Of a stretch of DNA of 64,000 bases, positions 53,144 to 64,000 are shown in pieces. The position numbers and the translations under genes were made by a program. The stretch is from Clavelina lepadiformis. Lineage: Eukaryota; Chordata; Ascidiacea; Aplousobranchia; Clavelinidae. The notes under the pieces are model-generated. The model was given only the letters and a program-made list of their open reading frames with translations, had not been told where the DNA came from and made no database searches. The DNA lies in NCBI RefSeq assembly GCF_947623445.1, contig NC_135242.1, forward strand, positions 6,882,001-6,946,000. Direction: 5' to 3'. Within the stretch, counting starts at the first letter, position 1, and each line of letters begins with the position of its first letter.

Positions 53144-53186
53144 ATTTTTGTTTGTTAATGTTATGGTGATATTAACAAACAAAAAT
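53144..53186. repeat. Perfect 16-bp inverted repeat with 11-nt loop
   Basis: ATTTTTGTTTGTTAAT (53144-53159) and its exact reverse complement (53171-53186) flank the 11-nt loop GTTATGGTGAT. The arms contain TGTTTGTTAA-like words resembling forkhead sites. It could be a transcribed hairpin, a cruciform or a duplicated site; there is no gene nearby. Confidence 0.8.
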
Positions 53187-54461
53187 GACATTTTTGTGAA
53201 TGACAAACTACGATACTACACTATGATATTTTTGCACAAAAGCAGAAATTACCAACCACCAAAATTAACATGAAATATGTAATAACGCATTGGTTTTCAG
53301 CCTCAACTCACTTGTGTGAAATCATTTACCACATGAAAAAAACTTTCAAATATCAAAAGAAACTTTCAAAATTAAGACTTGGCAATGTATATTGATGAAT
53401 TACATGCAGTTGTCACGAAATTTCACGTTGTGTAATTCATCGTATATTAACCATGCCGACAGGCGTGTTATAGTTTAACACCGCACTATTGTTTTATATC
53501 ACTACAGCTTTTAGAAGGATTTTGGATACAATATAGTATATATAATTAGATGTATTCCACCTACAATGAGTGACTTTGTGTAGTATTAATGTTTTACCGT
53601 TGTGTCACTTGTGACCCTTTTTATGGTTTTTAGCAAGTTTTAGATACACGTACACGTTTTACTTTTTTCCTACAACTCCTTCCCGAGGCATGTTAGGCTG
53701 CCCCCGATTTTTTGCCTCGCCGATTCAATCATCGCTTATGATTGTTTGACTATTTATTCTACGTTTTGGTTTTGTGTAAGAAGGACGGTTGTTTTTACTG
53801 ACTGTGAATCGAATACCTTTGTTTTGATTATTATACACATGCTCGAGTTAAGAGATGGAATGTTATTAAAAAGCTTAAAGAGCAATGATTGGCTATATTT
53901 TTCTAGCCGATATACTGAAGGTATAGGAATTTGGCGTGACACAGTAAACACTAGTTAATTAGACTGTGGTGTTATAAATATCTTATGTGAAGGTCTGTTG
54001 TTGTTTTTGCCATTTTCATATTGCAAAAAATCCAAACGTGCTAAATAACACTGATTAAGTTGACACGCCCAGACGTTCACAAGTGTTTTCCAAAAACTGC
54101 TGCCATTCTAGTGGATTTGCGGTCTCAATTAAAATAACACAGTTTAAATAAAGCTTTATCTCAAGCAGGCAAAAATTAACGAACTTTTTTCTTTCTCAAA
54201 AATTGACGTATGTTTTACAAAAATAACCAATGACAATTAAGTATTTGTTCAACGGCAATTTCCTTCTCTGTAACTATATGATTGGAGTCAAGCGCTGTCA
54301 TCGTTATATTTTATAAGAAAAAATCGCAATTAACGTTCAGACCAATGATCGAGCGTGACTAAAATACTGATATTGACTACCATACTTTTTGGCCCATAAG
54401 GTGGAACAAATAAAGCAGCTTTATCTAAATTATGACATCACAATGGTCAGTGGTTACAAAG

Positions 54462-54600
54462 CAGCGGTCCCTAATACCGTGAACAGTTTTCCCCTGGGCT
54501 GCGAAAAAATACAAAACTTTCGACATCTGAGATGGAAAGTTGAGAACTAATGGAGAACAATAATTATACCGTGTATTGAGCTTAGAAATAAATAATTAAT
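54462..54600. mobile_element. Possible hAT fragment
   Basis: It starts CAGCGGTCCCTAATACCG and continues with a GGGCTGCGAAAA word, which resembles the left end of CAGCGGTCCC-type hAT elements. No right terminus or flanking duplication was found. Confidence 0.35.
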
Positions 54601-57600
54601 GAATAGGCTACACTTTGCGTGCGTCTCTCATCAATTAACATGAAGTTGTTTACAGGTTTTCTCTGCGTTTGTTCAATTATTCGTTATCGTTAACTAACCT
54701 CATTTACGAATAAACAGGCCCAATAAAAACAAAAAACACGCAAAATGTTGAAAACAATTTCAAAATATTACAACCGCCTATAGTAAAGACGAAGTGTATA
54801 ACTAACCGTTAATTTGCTGAAAATGATTTTCTCAGAAGACATTTATTTTTCCAGACAACGAAATAAGCAGGCATGATTGATATATACAAATGGCAAGCGA
54901 GTTTAATTTAGGACACTACATGTTGTTTCATTCTTGTAACTGTAAATTGTTTAAATCTAATGAGAGTCTAATCTAAATTTAAATCTAATTTAACCTAGAA
55001 ATGAGAACAACATCAAATGTTAAATTTTAAATTGTAACTTTTGTAAAATAAAACAGTTTATGTGTGCTTGCAAAAAATTTAAGTAAACTACTCATTCCCA
55101 TTTAAGCAAAATATCAATTACGTAGGAGAAAGTCAAACGTAAAATTAATTTTTTTGTAGCTTAAAATTACACCGTGAAAACCATTATATTTTAACAGTGA
55201 ATAAATTCTACCAACATCCCACAATCGCACCAAAGTGAATGTGGTCAATAACATGCAGCTTTGTGGAAGAAAGTCATACGTAAAGTCTAAAATTTGTTTT
55301 TTCTGTCTTAAAAACCTTTAAAACGCAGAAAATTGAGTTCTTCACTAACATTCTACGATCACACAAAGAATGAATGTGGTCAGTAAGGTGTACTGTGGAC
55401 CGATAACAGGTCACGAACTTCCCTTGGCATTCTATCTTTGCCAATTTTGTGATAGTCATGTTGGTATAGAAACACCGATAAATGTCGTCATGGATAACGT
55501 GAACAAAATAAAAGAAAACACAAATTGAAAAAAGGTCCAGTTTATATATTGTCAAGATAATGTCTGTCATGCAAGAGAAAAACATTTTATGCACGATCGC
55601 GGAAAAAGACATTAATGGTAAAAAAGATATCTTTAAAAGTAACTTTTCAGAACCAATTGATACTATGTTTATCAGTTGAGACGGTTATTAAATGCACTAG
55701 GTTTACTACTGTGGAAAAGATTTGTATGATGTCATTATGTATACTTTTGAAACATTTTAAAGTAACTGTTACAGCAATATGCGTTGGAATTCTTTAATCG
55801 GATTTCTGTAGACAAGTACTGTATACGCACAAAATCCCCAATGGTATGTCGTTGGAAACTACCAAACGTGAATCGAAGGAAATTATAAAACACTGAAGTT
55901 TCTCCGATGAAACAATTTTATCCCCAATAAGTTTTTGTATCTTGGAATCGTATCATTATTCCTGTGTTAGTAATGATTTAGTAGAGTTGAAAGTCATATT
56001 TTGTTTTTGGTGGTAGCAATTGCCCGGAAAAAATATTTGTAGATATAAAGATAAAGCGTTTTCTGTAACAACTTTAGGTGTCCTTCCTTTCACCTGTTAA
56101 CCCTGCTGCTCAACTGAACCAGATGTGATGTGATAGTCGTTGTTGGGGAAAGCTCAGCTCGAGTGATTGATGCCAGAGCTGGGCTATACTTGGGTGAAAA
56201 CGAATTTAATGTATTCACAATTCGTGTAACACATGAAAAAAACCTATGTAAAGTATATTTGATTAATTTCCAATGTAACCACATTCTTGTAATATTTCTA
56301 TTTTTGATGTGAAATGATCGTTTTTGTATTGGAAATACCAAGTGTGATTAGTATCGGCCGCCGGCGCTGAAGGTATAGGTACCAGGCGCCATGGATATTT
56401 AACTCATATGCCACTAACAAATAGCAATTAAGATAGCAAATTGCGAATTAATTGTGTTGTTGTCTGCCACGTTTTTGTATATGGCCCAACCGCTCAGTGC
56501 TAAGTAAAAATCTCTTGCTTTCATGTAGCCAAAAATGATTTTCCAGCATATGTACATTTTTTCTGTTAACGTACCATTGACATATAATTCTTTAAATTCA
56601 TAGCTTTATTGACTCCTTTAAACTGATGATATCTGTTTTCAAGGCACGAGTTTCCCAAACATTGTAGTACTGTATATTTGTTTGATATACTGTACTGTAT
56701 AAGCCAAATATCAGATTTTAATCTCTGCATTGACGAGCTAAAGCTGGATTTATAATTATTTGTTATTCACGTTAAAGCACTGTAATAAACTAAATTGATA
56801 TATTATGAATATGATGAACTATATGATGAATTCGATATTATGAACTAAATTGACTATATTGATTGAACCTTACAAGTCATGCGAAATTGTTTCATTTGTT
56901 GAAGTAAAACGTTAACGGATGAAAACTAAATGATAAAACAAGTTTTAGCTTATGCTCTTACTGTCAGTTGGGATGCTTCAATCACTCCTCATTTTTATCC
57001 AAATAAATACCATTATATTATCATATATCAGCTGCAAAAATTTGTTAGTTTTAACTTTAAACAATACTTCAGTTTTAAATTAATATGGGGTTGTTTTTTA
57101 TAAGTTGGGTCAAAAATGAATTTAAAATAATGATAGAAATTACATGGCATGTGAAAATATAACGTAGTTTTTAAAATGAAGATCATCATAAGTTAAAACA
57201 CATTTTTCATTACAGTCATTACGTTAGACAATCGATAAAGATATCTTTTTCTACATCAATTCCTATCATATTACCATATGTTTTTGCATAGGATCGTATG
57301 ATTGTTGGTTGAATGTTTTTTATGTTTTTGTTTATTTAGTTTAATTTGTATTTCGGACAACTACGATAGTTTCTATATAAGAAAACGAAAGCTGTCAAAC
57401 TGGTCCTTAAGTGCCTATATAGTGTTTTATTATCACCACTTTACCAAGTTCTCAGCAATTGTGATTAAAATGTCTCGCTCCGCGTGTTTTGCTTTGTCAT
57501 TATTTTCATAATTTGTTAGACATATTTTCCAAATGTCGACGCATCTGTGTCATGCAACAATTACGGGTTTTAAATTACCATTTTAGCTATAGATAGAAAA

Positions 57601-57928
57601 TTGCCATAACAGCCATGACAATTTTATTCATTATTAATTTTCGTGGTTATCCTTTGTTTCGTTGGAGCCTGTCGGCAGTCGTTTCTTTGTTTGCACTCTT
57701 TTTCTTTCCCTTCAGCACATTGTTTTGGAAGCACGTACTGAACAAATCATTTTTGACTAACTTACTTTAAATATAAAGCATCGGTTTTGTTAAAGATCAA
57801 CTTAACTTAAGACTAAAAACCGAGTAATTTAATGTTGGGTTTGGGCAGCACTCTATATAAAAACATGGTTTTTAAACTTTAACTGGTTTTTGTTTCAAAA
57901 ATCAGATCGATGCCTCGGAATGCAAGCT

Positions 57929-57934
57929 TTTATT
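57929..57934 (-). terminator. Poly(A) signal of gene E
   Basis: AATAAA on the coding strand in the context GTGTTTAATAAAA, matching the gene D signal, about 122 nt after the stop codon. Confidence 0.6.
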
Positions 57935-58055
57935 AAACACCACGTACAGCAGCTATAGTAAATGCAGTAATATATTTTGTGCAGGCTGTATACAAAACAA
58001 TGCAACAGCCTGAATCTTGCTCGACGTTTCTGCATCAGTTTGATAAGATCTCTTT

Positions 58056-59432
58056 TTAACCTATGAAGAAACGATGTTTCAAGAACAGGTTTTTAATTAT
58101 TTTAGTTTGGCTTGTTTAAAAATATTAACATACCATAATTAAGGCGCCGAGAGCAATCCTCTCCGTTATATCCTGCTTTGCACTGGCACAAAAACAACCG
58201 GCTATGATAGATACACTTGCCATACTCAGGGTGACACGATGGATTGCACTTATCTGTCAAAAACAATACTAAAACTTTAGCATTAATTATTCTTTCTTTG
58301 AGTATTGACACATATGTTGTACGTATCACGCTAATGTCTGGCACTTTTTAGTTTTCATACATTGTCGTAAATTTTGACAGTTTTTTCGCATTTCAAGAAT
58401 CGTCGATTGGGAAATGTTTAAAAATATATGTTGCCAGTTTATTCAAAAACGTTTTTTTAGAAAGAAACCTGAAAGGTGATGTGAGCAATCGTTTCCACCG
58501 TATCCGCTTTGACAATCGCATTTGTATGAGCCATCGAAATGATCCAGGACACAATTTCCGTGGCGTTGATTGCACGGTGGGTGACAGTAAAGGTCTGTCG
58601 AAGGCCCGTGTAAAGATCCAGGTGATGGCCCGTGTGGTGGTCCATGTGGCGGTCCATATGATGGTTCATGTGAGTGACCATGTGATGGCCCGTTATAAGA
58701 GGAAACGCCTATTAGTGCAGATGTAAATTTTTTAAAGCGTACAAAAACTAACAAACGTGCCTGTAATTTATCATTTGAATTAAGATTGTCAAACAATAAA
58801 CTGTTTAAGTTACCTCCTATGTAATGGGAGCAGTCTTTTCCATCATATCCTTGTATACAATGGCAATGATGGTTTCCGTAATGGTCAATAGCGCACTGAC
58901 CATGTTGGCATTTTGGGTAACAGCCACCTGAAATTATACGATTTTATGTTATGTATTTACGTAATATATCATGCATCTCTGTAACGCTATAGTCAGTATC
59001 ATATTAACAGCGTAAATTTCTTGTTATATACAATTATTAAGATATTTTGAAAGATCTGCAGAAAAAGATAACGTAAAACCTACTTGGTTTACTTGGTGTA
59101 AGTAATTTCGATAGAAATAAAAATGCCAGAAATTTTTTGGAAAAATTTTTACGGGGCGGGACACCTCCTTTTGGCCATCCACCTTTAGGCCATCCTCCTT
59201 TTGGCCATCCTCCTTTAGGCCATCCTCCTTTTGGCCATCCTCCTTTAGGCCATCCTCCTTTTGGCCATCCTCCTTTAGGCCATCCTCCTTTTGGCAATCC
59301 TCCTTTTGGCCATCCTCCTTTATGCCATCTTCCCTTTGGCCAGCTTCCTTTGCTTCCAAAAATGAAAGCTGCAGTTGGTGTTACCCAAATCACCACAATA
59401 CAAACGCTCAAGGCGCCCAAACAAAGCTTTGG
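58056..59432 (-). CDS. Gene E: paralogue of gene D, (GWPKG)12 and three EGF domains, no ATG
   Basis: Coding exons: 59084-~59432, 58814-58927, 58469-58708, 58134-58253 and 58056-58060, all joined in phase 1. The frame LCLGALSVCIVVIWVTPTAA matches the gene D signal peptide, but the bases where D has ATGAAT are changed (TTCC, one base shorter). An in-frame TAA lies at 59439-59441, and no ATG precedes the array. Twelve pentapeptide units follow, then VPPRKNFSKKFLAFLFL. Exon 2 adds an EGF domain absent from D (CYPKCQHGQC...CHCIQGYDGKDC). Exon 3 encodes a GPSHGHSHEPSYGPPHG-type stretch plus EGF, and exon 4 another EGF. The last exon gives Gly plus TAA. The rest of the frame, splice sites, promoter block and poly(A) signal are intact. 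It may start from an upstream exon or a non-ATG codon, or be a young pseudogene. Confidence 0.7.
59166..59345 (-). repeat. 15-bp coding minisatellite, 12 units (GWPKG)
   Basis: Twelve 15-bp units: SWPKG, RWHKG, GWPKG, GLPKG, then eight GWPKG. This is the same unit as in gene D, at about half the copy number. Confidence 0.95.
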
Positions 59433-59497
59433 AAAGTTTTAGGAAAGAGCTTCGTATATTTTTTATGGTAATTTGTGTTTTCTAAATAAGAAAACAT

Positions 59498-59650
59498 TTT
59501 TTGTCAACCTACTTAAACGCAAATAACAATATTTGACTTTGGCTGAAAATCCGTCATAAATACTCAGCCCTTTTTTATATGCATTAACATTACGTCGATC
59601 GCGATAATTTCACTCTTCATTACTTTCATTCACATCATGCAATTTTAAAC
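59498..59650 (-). promoter_or_regulatory. Gene E promoter block conserved with gene D
   Basis: TATAAA on the coding strand (plus 59574-59579) is preceded by TAATGCATA and ATCGCGATCGACGTAATG, and followed by GACGGATTTTCAGCC and TGCGTTTAAGTAGGTTGAC, collinear with gene D. That the promoter words are kept while the ATG is lost is notable. Confidence 0.65.
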
Positions 59651-62600
59651 AAATTCTCGTAAATAAATATGCTGATTTGATTGTAGTGCTTATATATCCT
59701 CCTTGCGCGTTTTGCTTTACAAGTTTTCTTAAGAAATGAAAAGTATAATGACGTGATGATTGCTCCAAGATGTGTTGTGGTCTTAATTAATAAACGTTAT
59801 CGCAGTCCAAATATTCCAATGTGCACGGTCGTTTTCAGGTTTTGTAGTTCTCCACGCCTTTGACTGTACCGCAAGTATCTTGTATTTAAATGAATAATTA
59901 CGAAAGTCATTCTTAGAAATTCAAAAAAGTTTTTCTAAACCGATTGCAAGAATAATTAATTGATAAAAAACAATAAAACTTTAGCTGTTGCTAAAACCTT
60001 ATCGCAGTTTGTGAGTTCCTGTATTGCTTTTTAGTGACGAAACTTGGGCGTTTTGTTTCCAATTTGTATGTAACTCTTCTGTATGTATAAAGTGAATCGT
60101 TAGAAATGGTCGTGAATTACTTAACATCCAGCCATGATTTCATGTCTCATCGTAACAATTGACACCTTCAGGAATACCAAGTTTTTGCGTAAAGTTCATT
60201 TATGGTTGTAGCGTGGGAGCAGTTATTATAGAATGTCGAAATGCAACATGTCTACATTTAAAACATGCCTTTGTCTTACACGCTTGCTCGGTATACCCAA
60301 ATAAAGTTACTTATTATTGTGCATGTATTATTAATTAGTACAGTTAAATATCCCTTTATGCTGACACCATACACATGGATAAACTTGAAAAGGACTTTGG
60401 AAACTAAACTAAACTGGAATTTTTTTATGTAGCCGAAACAACTTATTTATAGTCTTACATTTTTATAGCAAATCAATATAGCAAACGCATATAAATTTTC
60501 TACTTAACAATACATCTTTTCACGTATGGCCAGTATTTTGGCCATTTGGTAGGTAACGTTTGTTCTGATATATAGCGCTTGCGATTTTGCTTGACACCGT
60601 ATATTGGTGTTACTTTACAAAATACGAAAATTTGTATTGTAAATGAAAAGGACGGAACTGCACTATTTACAGTAATGAAAGACCTTTGATGTGCCACGAA
60701 TATAGGCCTTTGTGAGTTTTAAATGAAATTAAATAAAAATTAAATAGTAAATGACAGATGGTAAATTTAACATGTTTTTTGTGAAATGTTTTATTAGATT
60801 CAAATATACAAAGTAGCAGGTACCATCGCCACTGGTACACAGTAATTTCTAGTCATTCATTAGCAATTATATGTGAAATTACAACCAATTTTTGAATTTT
60901 GCTCAAAACATGATATGTTTTGTGTATAATTATGAATGACGACCGCTTTGTCTTTTCTTTCTCTCAAAATAGACGCCGTCGCCCAGCTGTGACTGGTTTA
61001 ATTCAAATCAAAACTAAAACTATATATATAGAACGAACAACTAAAGTTGCTAAAACGCATCAACATGCTAGAGCGTCTGTGGACGTAGAACTTTAAAATC
61101 AACAACTACAGTTTGCCCAATGAAGTATCAATCCGTGACAGCACTAGAAATTGGCACAATGAGCAAATGACGTGGGGACGCTAAACGTCGCAATAACACT
61201 TTGATGTCCCATAAACTTTAAGCACAACGGGTGAAACATATGTAACAATGCTTTACACAACCAATTTATCAGATACTGTAAAACATATACTAGGACCATA
61301 CGTATAGAATAAACACTTGTTGGTTACGCGTATATATGTAAAAATACTACATAAGTTTTTAATAAAAACCGCTCCATGCCATCAGGAAGTAGTTTTGTAA
61401 ACAGATCAGAACGATAGATGTGTTGTGAAGCCACTTGTTCCGTAAGATAATATGACATTCGTATTTCAAATAATCTGGAAAAAATAAACTGATAATAATA
61501 AAGAAAACAACTCCCAAACTTTTCGTGCATCTGGAAAAAAATCTTTAGAAAATGTTTACGAGAAACTAATTTGTTCAGGTTCTGTGAAAGTTTAGATAGC
61601 TCACTTGGACAAGATGGTGTGCAAATGCGGTTAATCGATGTTTGGTTGATAATCTGTTTTGACAACGGGTGATGGCAAACAGGACGTGTATCACCATACC
61701 ATACCCAGAGCAACGTAGATTATAATAAATGTTGAAGTATTGAATTTTTTAATTTTGGGTACGTTTGTGGGGAAAAATATGAAATGAAATTAAATGTTAT
61801 ATTATACGCATTACCATAAGAAACTTGGGTCGAAACGTCAAATGACTATCTCAACACAATCCATGATTTAATCAATTGTTATAGTTATACCTTCTAACTT
61901 GTTTTTTTGCCTCTAAGCATTTTTGGCAAAACAGTAGTATAGTTGACACAAAGAAATGTGTTGGTTGAATTAAAAATACCGAAAGTTGTTTTTTTTACCA
62001 AAAGATTTATATAGCTTGCAGCATTTGACACAAAGTAAAACTGATTTTGGTTTACAGGGAAACAAAAGTTTTACAAAAATGCTTGGTTTGTCTGTTATTT
62101 TTCGTGGAAATCAATTGCTTCGAGTAGTAAATATTCAATTTTTTTACAAGATATTATACTTTGCTGTAGTATCCAAATTTGAATATGACTTTAATAGAAT
62201 ATTTTTGGAAAATTAAATTAATGCGCATTTTAGCACGCATTCATATTGCCGTCTTAGAACTCCAACAATTACGTGCAGAAAAATAAAACTGGTGCTTCAA
62301 ATTAGATTTAACTTTGTTGTAAATGTTGATATATAGAATGCATTTGTTGCGCTTATTAAATTAAGGTTTTCAATTTATACGATAGTACATTTCTGTAATT
62401 TATTCATGTTTTCTTCGAAGCAGCAACGACATAACCACACTCATTTTGCCACAGGTAACACCTTACAGTACAAGAAAGTTCTTGTTTATTCTCATCGGAA
62501 TACGTCTACAAATTTTGAAGGTAGGTAAGTGCCAAAAACATTGTTGTTACAACTTCCTTTTTTTTCTTTTCTGAAAAGCAAGTTATTTATTTAGGCCTGC

Positions 62601-64000
62601 TATTTGTATTGCCACTGTTTCAATTACAGTGGCCGTAGTCGCTGGTGACTTAAAACAGGTTTGTCGTTGATTTTTACTTTTACAATAACAGTTGCCGCAA
62701 GGTAAAATATGTTCGCGATTTCTATTAATTTTGTCTCGTTGCTGAAAAAAATGCTGCATTTGGACATGGATAAAACACCTATGAAGTATATCGCATACCT
62801 AAAGTGGTGCTTCACCTTTAATCTATATCACTTCAATTAAAAACCGCGTAACCACAGGAACGATGTAAGCTGCTTTTTTGGAACAAAATCATATAAGTTG
62901 AGCAATTGGCTTTACAAGACACGTTTTTAAAGAATTTCTCATGAAGGTTGTCACAAACAACAATTTGTACTTAAGATGTCCGCAAGCTCATATTTCTTTG
63001 TAGTTACTTTGTTCTTTGGAAACGGTTGATCAACTAATACTAGTATTAAGAACATTTACAGACCGCATTTTCAGTCCTGTTGGATGCATTTGATCGGATA
63101 CTATAGTTTCATGAATTTATGATAAAAAAAATAATATTGTAACGGGAATTGAACTTACCCTAATTTCAGCCAGGTTCTGTGCCTCAGTAACGGTGAACCG
63201 AGGCACCAACTCAACTTTCAAGCAAGATCCATCCTGCTTTTATTCTTATCACTGCATTATATGCTAGCACAACCTAATTAAAAACTGAATTAAGCCCCAT
63301 TAGTGTAAACGACACAACTCTTATACAAAAGCGAGTTGCAGACAAGCCTACAGAAAACCTGCACGGCAAAGCAAATTAATGATAAAACGCAAACATGTAC
63401 TATGCCTAAGGTAGTGACATAAAAATGATAAAACTTTTTATGAGCCAAACAGGTGTTGGCAGTGAATTGATGTTCTGTCTACATGAATTCTGTCATTGAT
63501 GTTCTGTCTACATGCAAAAATGCTATAATAAAGCTATCTACCTTTATAATTATACATATGATATAATTATACATAAATGAAGCTAATAGATATATTATTT
63601 GGAGAGAACGAGAGAATTCGGAGAGTCGTTGTCATGACATGTTTATCGCTGAAAAATATTTTTTTTTAAATTTGTTGTAATTTCATCTTTGGAAACCTGT
63701 TCCTTCCTTGTCTGGAAAATGCTTTTTCTGCCCAGAAAGTCCAACGCCCGGGGAGCAATTTTTTGTTCCATGGTAGCTCAACTATGAACAGGTAAAAATT
63801 TGTTGCAAGAGATGCCAAAAGCGTTTTAACAGAAATGCCTTTAAAATTTTATGTGGAATGCCACCTAAAATCGTCTTAAATGCAATGTTATGAAGTTGAA
63901 GGAAGATACTTGAAAGGTTTATATGACATCTATATAATTAACTATGGAACACGACTGCACAACACGTTTTTTATCTCACTGTAATATTCAGCCACGGGCT
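59651..64000. other. Intergenic end of the window
   Basis: The first 250 bp still resemble the upstream region of gene D. No gene is supported; the 129-codon - strand ORF (61324-61713) has no recognisable feature. From about 61.93 kb the sequence resembles 41.56-43.08 kb at a low but collinear level. A GTGCCTC/GAGGCAC stem lies at 63179-63206. Confidence 0.5.
63467..63514. repeat. 29-bp tandem duplication
   Basis: The 19-mer TTGATGTTCTGTCTACATG occurs at 63467-63485 and 63496-63514. The period is 29 bp. Confidence 0.8.

Larger units (their letters stand above)
50111..57928. other. Intergenic stretch between genes D and E
   Basis: No supported gene. The first few hundred bases (to about 50.45 kb) still resemble the DNA upstream of gene E (for example AATATTCCAAT and a GTTTTCAGGTTT word), so they belong to the duplicated unit. 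The rest holds two hAT-like ends, one perfect long hairpin and a small GC-rich patch, listed separately. Confidence 0.5.

Noticed and set aside
59024..59442. ORFs on both strands over the gene E array (QKEDG and GHPPFG frames)
   Set aside because: Same cause: a repeat unit that is a multiple of three keeps all frames open.
61324..61713. 129-codon - strand ORF
   Set aside because: A few cysteines suggested an EGF remnant, but the spacing does not fit and no splice context was found.
63179..63206. GTGCCTC/GAGGCAC stem, considered as part of a retroelement or RNA gene
   Set aside because: Only seven paired bases, and no LTR, primer-binding site or tRNA features nearby.
1..64000. CRISPR arrays, rRNA and tRNA genes
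   Set aside because: I looked for spaced direct repeats, rRNA-like stretches and tRNA T-arm motifs and found none.

Overview
The window is animal nuclear DNA. It is AT-rich and has spliced genes with GT-AG introns, mostly 0.1-1 kb, and secreted multidomain proteins built from phase-1 EGF-like and TIL (trypsin-inhibitor-like) exons. It also carries hAT-type non-autonomous transposons. The base composition, short introns and density of EGF/TIL genes fit an invertebrate, and I suspect an ascidian tunicate, but nothing here proves the species. All exon models come from reading splice sites and phases by eye. For genes A-D the summed exon lengths are multiples of three and give complete proteins with a start and a stop.

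Layout. (1) 1-12.0 kb, + strand: the 3' part of one large gene. At least 13 exons are visible, including one 3.5-kb exon coding a disordered, Ser/Lys-rich protein; its family is not recognised. (2) 13.0-14.2 kb: two short DNA transposons, each with target-site duplications. (3) 14.2-19.7 kb: no convincing gene. (4) 19.7-36.5 kb, - strand: three tandem paralogues (called A, B and C here). Each codes a secreted protein with a signal peptide, a short hydrophobic/acidic segment with a shared motif, one or two TIL domains, then 5-10 EGF-like domains. Gene A contains a recent 386-bp intragenic tandem duplication with base-identical EGF exons. (5) 36.5-48.2 kb: intergenic, with short repeats. (6) 48.2-50.1 kb and 57.9-59.7 kb, - strand: two paralogues (D and E). 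Each codes a signal peptide followed by a Gly-Trp-Pro-Lys-Gly pentapeptide array (23 copies in D, 12 in E), a His/Gly/Pro/Ser/Tyr-rich stretch and two or three EGF domains. A 5-nt final coding exon finishes the last codon and supplies the stop. Promoters and 3' ends are conserved between D and E, but E has lost the ATG that D uses. (7) 59.7-64 kb: intergenic, partly resembling 41.6-43.1 kb.

The five - strand genes are all predicted extracellular, cysteine-rich proteins. They look like two locally expanding families of matrix, mucus or adhesive components; that role is inference. The D/E family is the most unusual content: basic, Trp-rich pentapeptide arrays joined to EGF domains, with copy-number variation, a duplicated TATA promoter block and a paralogue without its start codon.
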